Origin: Candidatus Enterococcus ferrettii
GTDB lineage: Bacteria; Bacillota; Bacilli; Lactobacillales; Enterococcaceae
Assembly (NCBI RefSeq): GCF_017377655.1
Contig: NZ_JAFREL010000075.1
Span: 1-36,604, forward strand
Reading direction: 5' to 3'
DNA: 36,604 nucleotides
In this document: in pieces, positions 33,699-36,604 of the stretch
Numbering within the stretch: position 1 is the stretch's first letter
Layout of the letters: each line of letters starts with the position of its first letter
Notes under the pieces: generated by a model
Seen by the model: only the letters and a program-made list of their open reading frames with translations
Database searches by the model: none
What the model was told of the DNA's origin: nothing
Program-made: the position numbers and the translations under genes

Positions 33699-34286
33699 TG
33701 ACAAAATTATTAGTTGATGTCTGGAAAAATGCTGTTTCAACAGTAGTGGAGTTCCTCTTTGATAGGACAATTAAATGGAATAAAGATTTTTGAACAAACA
33801 GACAAAACTCTGCTTTTTTCAATTTATTGACGTTAAAGTGATCAATAAGAGCAGCAAACCCAGCGTGATATATTACCCGTAACTAGGACAAAGAAATAAT
33901 TAAGTCTTAGCTACGGGTATTTACTGTGGGGAATTGAAAAAATGCACCGCACGGCAGAGAAAAAAGTCCGAATTGTTGAACTGCATCTGAACAGTGAACT
34001 TAGCCAAATCTAAGCAGCCTAGCAATAGTTCATTTACGTTATTCATGTATACTTCCCGAACAGTACTATCAATAGTAAGTATTGTCTTAGTGCATTCTCC
34101 CAGTATCTTCACATTCTAAAATTACTTTTTTCTCATGTACCAGTAGAGATATTCAAATTAAAAAAATAGCTTTAAAAGCAATTAAGTGGACGACTTTTCA
34201 AGTCGCATCCCTCTTAAGAGATAGTTGCCGTTTATAATTTTATTAAACCCTACTTAGTATAGATTATTGCTCATTTTCAAAAAGTT
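33699..34286. other. Noncoding region with an interrupted-palindrome hairpin
   Basis: No gene is supported in these 588 bases. At 33874-33919 TACCCGTA-a-CTA-g-GAC pairs with GTC-t-TAG-c-TACGGGTA, a hairpin with regular single mismatches, unlike a simple terminator. A second small hairpin (CGACTT/AAGTCG) lies at about 34191-34205. A 41-codon minus-strand frame near 33921-34045 has a GGAAG site but no recognisable product. Confidence 0.45.
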
Positions 34287-34781
34287 TTAGAAGCTGTATT
34301 TATTTAAAACTAGTGCGGTCATTTCTTCAATGGATTCTTCACAAACATTTTCTAACCAAAGCTTTACCACAGATGTTATTCCTGTTCTAAAAAAAATCGA
34401 ATTATATTTTAGGAAATCATTGTGTCGCTCGCCTGTTTTTTCGTCGTGCTCTTTAAAAAGCAGTCCTTTGGTTGGATTAATTTTAAAATAAGCTTGGTAA
34501 ATTTTCGGATTTTTTTTAACGTCTGCAAACAATTCAAAAAATGCTTGCTTTAGTCCTACACTATCACCTGCTAAGTTGACCATGTAAAGGTATTTATCTT
34601 CTATTTCAGTAGTTATTTTTTCACTCAAATCATAAATGTCTATAAAATGAGCATAAAATGTAGAGCGGTTTATCTCCGCTAATTTACATAATTGAGCAAC
34701 TTTAATTTCGTGCAACTCCTTGGTTTGAAGCAACAAAATAAAATTTTTTTTAATTCTCTTTACTGCGGATTCTCGACACAT
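34287..34781 (-). CDS. TetR-family regulator
   Basis: A 164-residue regulator. The DNA-binding head is RIKKNFILLLQTKELHEIKVAQLCKLAEINRSTFYAHFIDIYDL, matching the TetR helix-turn-helix with its RSTFYxHFxDxxDL signature. The rest is a helical ligand/dimer domain that ends in KLWLENVCEESIEEMTALV, as in the YfiR/DUF-type subgroup of small TetR proteins. ATG 34781 has GAGGTG 6 bases upstream; the upstream in-frame ATG at 34865 would give an odd N-terminus and run into the neighbour's promoter. It is divergent from the small 11-residue-repeat gene 102 bases away, its likely target. The ligand is unknown. Confidence 0.85.
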   Translation of the reverse strand: MCRESAVKRIKKNFILLLQTKELHEIKVAQLCKLAEINRSTFYAHFIDIYDLSEKITTEIEDKYLYMVNLAGDSVGLKQAFFELFADVKKNPKIYQAYFKINPTKGLLFKEHDEKTGERHNDFLKYNSIFFRTGITSVVKLWLENVCEESIEEMTALVLNKYSF

Positions 34782-34823
34782 ATTCTTCACCTCGTGTACC
34801 AACACTTTACCTAATTCTGTTGA

Positions 34824-34852
34824 TTGTATCGTCTTTTTTTCAGGAGTAAGAT
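34824..34852 (+). promoter_or_regulatory. Promoter of the 11-residue-repeat gene
   Basis: TTGTAT (34824-34829) and TAAGAT (34847-34852) are exactly 17 bases apart and lie about 30 bases before the start at 34883. It sits in the short gap to the divergent TetR gene, so TetR binding here is likely. Confidence 0.5.
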
Positions 34853-34882
34853 AAATACATAACAAATTAAGGGGTGCTTATT

Positions 34883-35140
34883 ATGAATAATTTAAATGAC
34901 AAAATTGCAAACACTGTATCTTCAACCAACAAAAATATAGCCGACAAGCTTATGTCTACTAATGACAAAATTGCGGATACTGTTATCTCTAATCACAATA
35001 AAATAGCTGATAAATTTGTAGATACTTTTTTGAAAAAAGAGAATGAATCCACAGAAGATGCTCATAAACGATTAAAAGAAGAAAATATGAAAAGAAAAAA
35101 AGTGCAATCGGAAAAGAAAATAACACATAAAAGCAAATAG
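34883..35140 (+). CDS. 85-residue amphipathic protein made of 11-residue repeats
   Basis: Residues 5-48 are four consecutive 11-residue units, NDKIANTVSST, NKNIADKLMST, NDKIADTVISN and HNKIADKFVDT, with no insertions. A charged, Lys/Glu-rich tail (residues 50-85) follows. Regular 11-residue repeats with one hydrophobic face (Ile, Val/Leu, Ala) are typical of amphipathic helices that lie on lipid surfaces, as in synuclein-like and LEA-like proteins. There is no signal peptide or membrane helix. ATG 34883 is preceded by AAGGGG at normal distance; the GTG at 34874 falls inside that site. It is divergent from the TetR regulator and followed by a terminator. Function unknown; stress or membrane-associated role is a guess. 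Confidence 0.7.
   Translation: MNNLNDKIANTVSSTNKNIADKLMSTNDKIADTVISNHNKIADKFVDTFLKKENESTEDAHKRLKEENMKRKKVQSEKKITHKSK
34895..35026 (+). repeat. Four in-frame 33-base repeats coding for 11-residue units
   Basis: Each unit reads N-x-K/N-I-A-D/N-x-h-x-S/D-T/N. The length is exact in all four, while the DNA differs between units, so selection seems to hold the spacing. Confidence 0.75.
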
Positions 35141-35205
35141 TTATCCAACACTAGAGATGACAAAATTAAGCATATTTTGGATAGTCATTTAAGCTTTTCT
35201 ACTAA

Positions 35206-35248
35206 GATGATTTCAGATTTCCTGTTTGGAAATTGAAATCATCTTTTT
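35206..35248 (+). terminator. Terminator after the 11-residue-repeat gene
   Basis: GATGATTTC (35206-35214) pairs with GAAATCATC (35235-35243), the inner ATTTCC pairs with GGAAAT, and TTTTT follows. It lies 66 bases after the stop and ahead of the convergent queH. Confidence 0.85.
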
Positions 35249-35273
35249 ACTTGTGTCACCGATTCTTTGGCAA

Positions 35274-36023
35274 TTATACTTCTAGTTTATTCGTAGATGT
35301 TTCCTGCTGCGAAAGGTATTCTTTCGCTTCCTTGTTAACAGTTTTTAGATCACAGCCTTGTTGTTTAGCAGCGAAAACACAGCCGCAGTAGCATTGACGG
35401 TAAACGTCGTATTCTTTGCACAGCTCGATAGACCGCTGATAGCCAGAATTTTTTTTGAAATCACTTGGCAAGTAATTGGTATCGTAGATTTTTTGGATAT
35501 CCATTCCGATCTGATTAATCAGCTGACTATTTTTCTTTGGAGAAATCGTCAAGGCACTGCCAAAATAATCATAGCCCCGTTCGAGTGCTTCTTTGGCGGC
35601 TAAATCTAAGCGCATGTTAAAGCAGGCGGTGCAACGTTTCCCACCTTCTTTTTCTTCGGCTAGCTGATTTTCTTGAACCATTTGAATAAAGGCGTTGGGT
35701 TTGTATTCATCGACGATTAAATCAACCTGTTGGCCGGTAGCTTTATTAAAGTCATCAATAAACTTTTTCTGGACCAGCATCCTTCTTTGATATTCGCTGG
35801 CAGGATGGATGTTGGAGTTTGAAAAGAAGATTGTCACATCGGCATATTGGGTCAAAAATTCTAAGGTATAGGTGCTGCAGGGTGCACAGCAGGAATGAAT
35901 TAGAATTTTGGGACGAGCATGTTGCTGCTGCCAGACACTAATCATTTTTTGTAATACTCGGTCATAGTTTATTTTTTGATTTTTCATGTTATTAACAATT
36001 TCGTCAGCGTTAATAGGGCTCAT
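35274..36023 (-). CDS. queH: Epoxyqueuosine reductase QueH
   Basis: A 249-residue iron-sulfur enzyme that reduces epoxyqueuosine to queuosine at position 34 of tRNAs with GUN anticodons, the last step of queuosine synthesis and the substitute for QueG. The QueH cysteine set is complete: HSCCAPCS (Cys45, Cys46, Cys49), KRCTACF (Cys131, Cys134) and RQCYCGC (Cys211, Cys213, Cys215). The SNIHP and YFGSALTISPKK segments also match. The start at 36023 follows AGGAAG. Size is normal; the ~35-residue N-terminal extension before the first motif is usual for Lactobacillales members. It stands alone here with no other queuosine genes nearby. Confidence 0.95.
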   Translation of the reverse strand: MSPINADEIVNNMKNQKINYDRVLQKMISVWQQQHARPKILIHSCCAPCSTYTLEFLTQYADVTIFFSNSNIHPASEYQRRMLVQKKFIDDFNKATGQQVDLIVDEYKPNAFIQMVQENQLAEEKEGGKRCTACFNMRLDLAAKEALERGYDYFGSALTISPKKNSQLINQIGMDIQKIYDTNYLPSDFKKNSGYQRSIELCKEYDVYRQCYCGCVFAAKQQGCDLKTVNKEAKEYLSQQETSTNKLEV

Positions 36024-36164
36024 CGTTTCACTTCCTCGTTGATGATTATAAAGTAAATTGGATAATTTAGAAAGAGAGAATTTCTTTTAGCTTCGGACCT
36101 AAGACAGATAGTTAATTTGTGAAAAAAAACGTATATTGTTTGTGAGAATGAAAGGAGTTTTGGC

Positions 36165-36565
36165 ATGAAAAAGTTTACATTAATCGGGATGTTGATGGGA
36201 GTTTTTTACTAGCTAGGTGCTCTACAGCAACTAAAGAAGTGAAAAAAGAAATAGATAAGCAGATGGATATTGGTACTGGTGAGGTACAGTTGTTAACAAA
36301 TGAAATTTCGCCTGAGAACAACATTATCGGGTTCATGGTGACTGATTTTGATGAAGAGAAAACAACTTTTGTCTATGTTGACAATCAGCAGGTACTGGCT
36401 GATTCATTAAAGAATAATCAAGAGTATTCTATTGGCATAGAGGGATTAGAAGATGCACATTCCACAGATTATAAATCAAAAGTACAGTTTTACCAAACCG
36501 AGGACGACACTGAAGACAACGAAAATGTGACTTTGTTTAAACAAGTAAGATGTACAGTGAAATAA
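36165..36565 (+). pseudogene. Small lipoprotein gene with frameshifted signal peptide
   Basis: ATG 36165, with AAAGGAG (36150-36156) upstream, starts MKKFTLIGMLMGVFY and hits TAG at 36210-36212. Adding one T to the run at 36202-36207 would give MKKFTLIGMLMGVFLLARCS and continue to a protein of about 134 residues ending at 36565. The lipobox would read LARC, with Arg where Gly/Ala is expected before the lipidated Cys, so a second change may exist. The mature part (GEVQLLTNEISPENNIIGFMVTDFDE...) is acidic, beta-rich and of unrecognised family. A GTG at 36239 can open the mature part but has no ribosome site. Mutation, phase switching and sequencing error are all possible. Confidence 0.6.
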
Positions 36566-36589
36566 AAAGAGAGCTGAGGAGAAATTGAT

Positions 36590-36604
36590 ATGCTACCCCT
36601 ATCT
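36590..36604 (+). CDS. Start of a further gene, cut by the window edge
   Basis: ATG 36590 lies 8 bases after AGGAG (36577-36581) and opens MLPLS before the sequence ends. It directly follows the lipoprotein frame, so it may be part of the same operon. Nothing can be said of its product. Confidence 0.4.

Noticed and set aside
33921..34112. Minus-strand frame of up to 63 codons
   Set aside because: The long start has no ribosome site, and the shorter 41-codon version with GGAAG has no recognisable product; it also overlaps the hairpin region edge.

Overview
The window looks like chromosomal DNA of a low-GC Gram-positive coccus of the Lactobacillales, most probably Enterococcus or a close relative. 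Reasons: LPxTG-type wall proteins with a class A sortase, BspA-type (DUF285) leucine-rich and InlB B-repeat surface proteins, AGGAGG-type ribosome sites, a CcpA cre-like site, and an AraC-regulated alpha-galactosidase/GPH-transporter region. No rRNA, tRNA, CRISPR array or intact transposase was seen. Species is inferred from gene content only.

Region 1 (1-15010) is a long co-directional run on the + strand. It holds the end of an LPxTG protein, a class A sortase, two paralogous winged-helix regulators with pseudo-receiver domains, and five tightly packed or overlapping genes that resemble a surface-glycan decoration module. These five are a HAD phosphatase, a degenerate nucleotidyltransferase-kinase fusion, a nucleotidyltransferase, a CapA-type protein with a dead DD-peptidase-like head, and a WavE-like protein. 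They are followed by an 1114-residue DUF285 LPxTG adhesin, a secreted HEWTH metalloprotease whose signal peptide is out of frame, and a hexapeptide-repeat acetyltransferase. I infer that the run makes, anchors and chemically decorates a surface layer under two unusual regulators. This is the best candidate for an undescribed system in the window.

Region 2 (15011-22153) has a DUF1266-like gene, then a leader of several hundred bases and a 1775-residue surface protein. That protein carries duplicated DUF285 modules and about ten B-repeats, four of them in near-identical 204-bp tandem copies. It ends in a membrane segment and lysine tail but has no LPxTG motif.

Region 3 (22152-24701) contains an XRE regulator whose C-terminal half is an array of hydrophobic five-residue repeats. 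It is divergent from an active-site-less SDR protein with a palindrome just upstream of its promoter. A small XRE / membrane protein / small soluble protein cassette follows.

Region 4 (24827-30262) is an alpha-galactoside utilisation locus: GH36 alpha-galactosidase, AraC regulator, GPH symporter and a YczE-like membrane protein. Control signals visible in the regulator-transporter gap are a cre-like site, an inverted repeat and two promoters.

Region 5 (30263-36604) holds an XRE-ImmA/IrrE protein paired with a DUF5986-like partner (toxin-antitoxin-like arrangement), a membrane-anchored two-domain SmpA/BLIP-like protein, a TetR regulator divergent from an 85-residue protein built of four exact-length 11-residue repeats, queH (tRNA queuosine synthesis), and a small lipoprotein gene whose signal peptide is broken at a run of T. 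The first codons of another gene run off the right edge.
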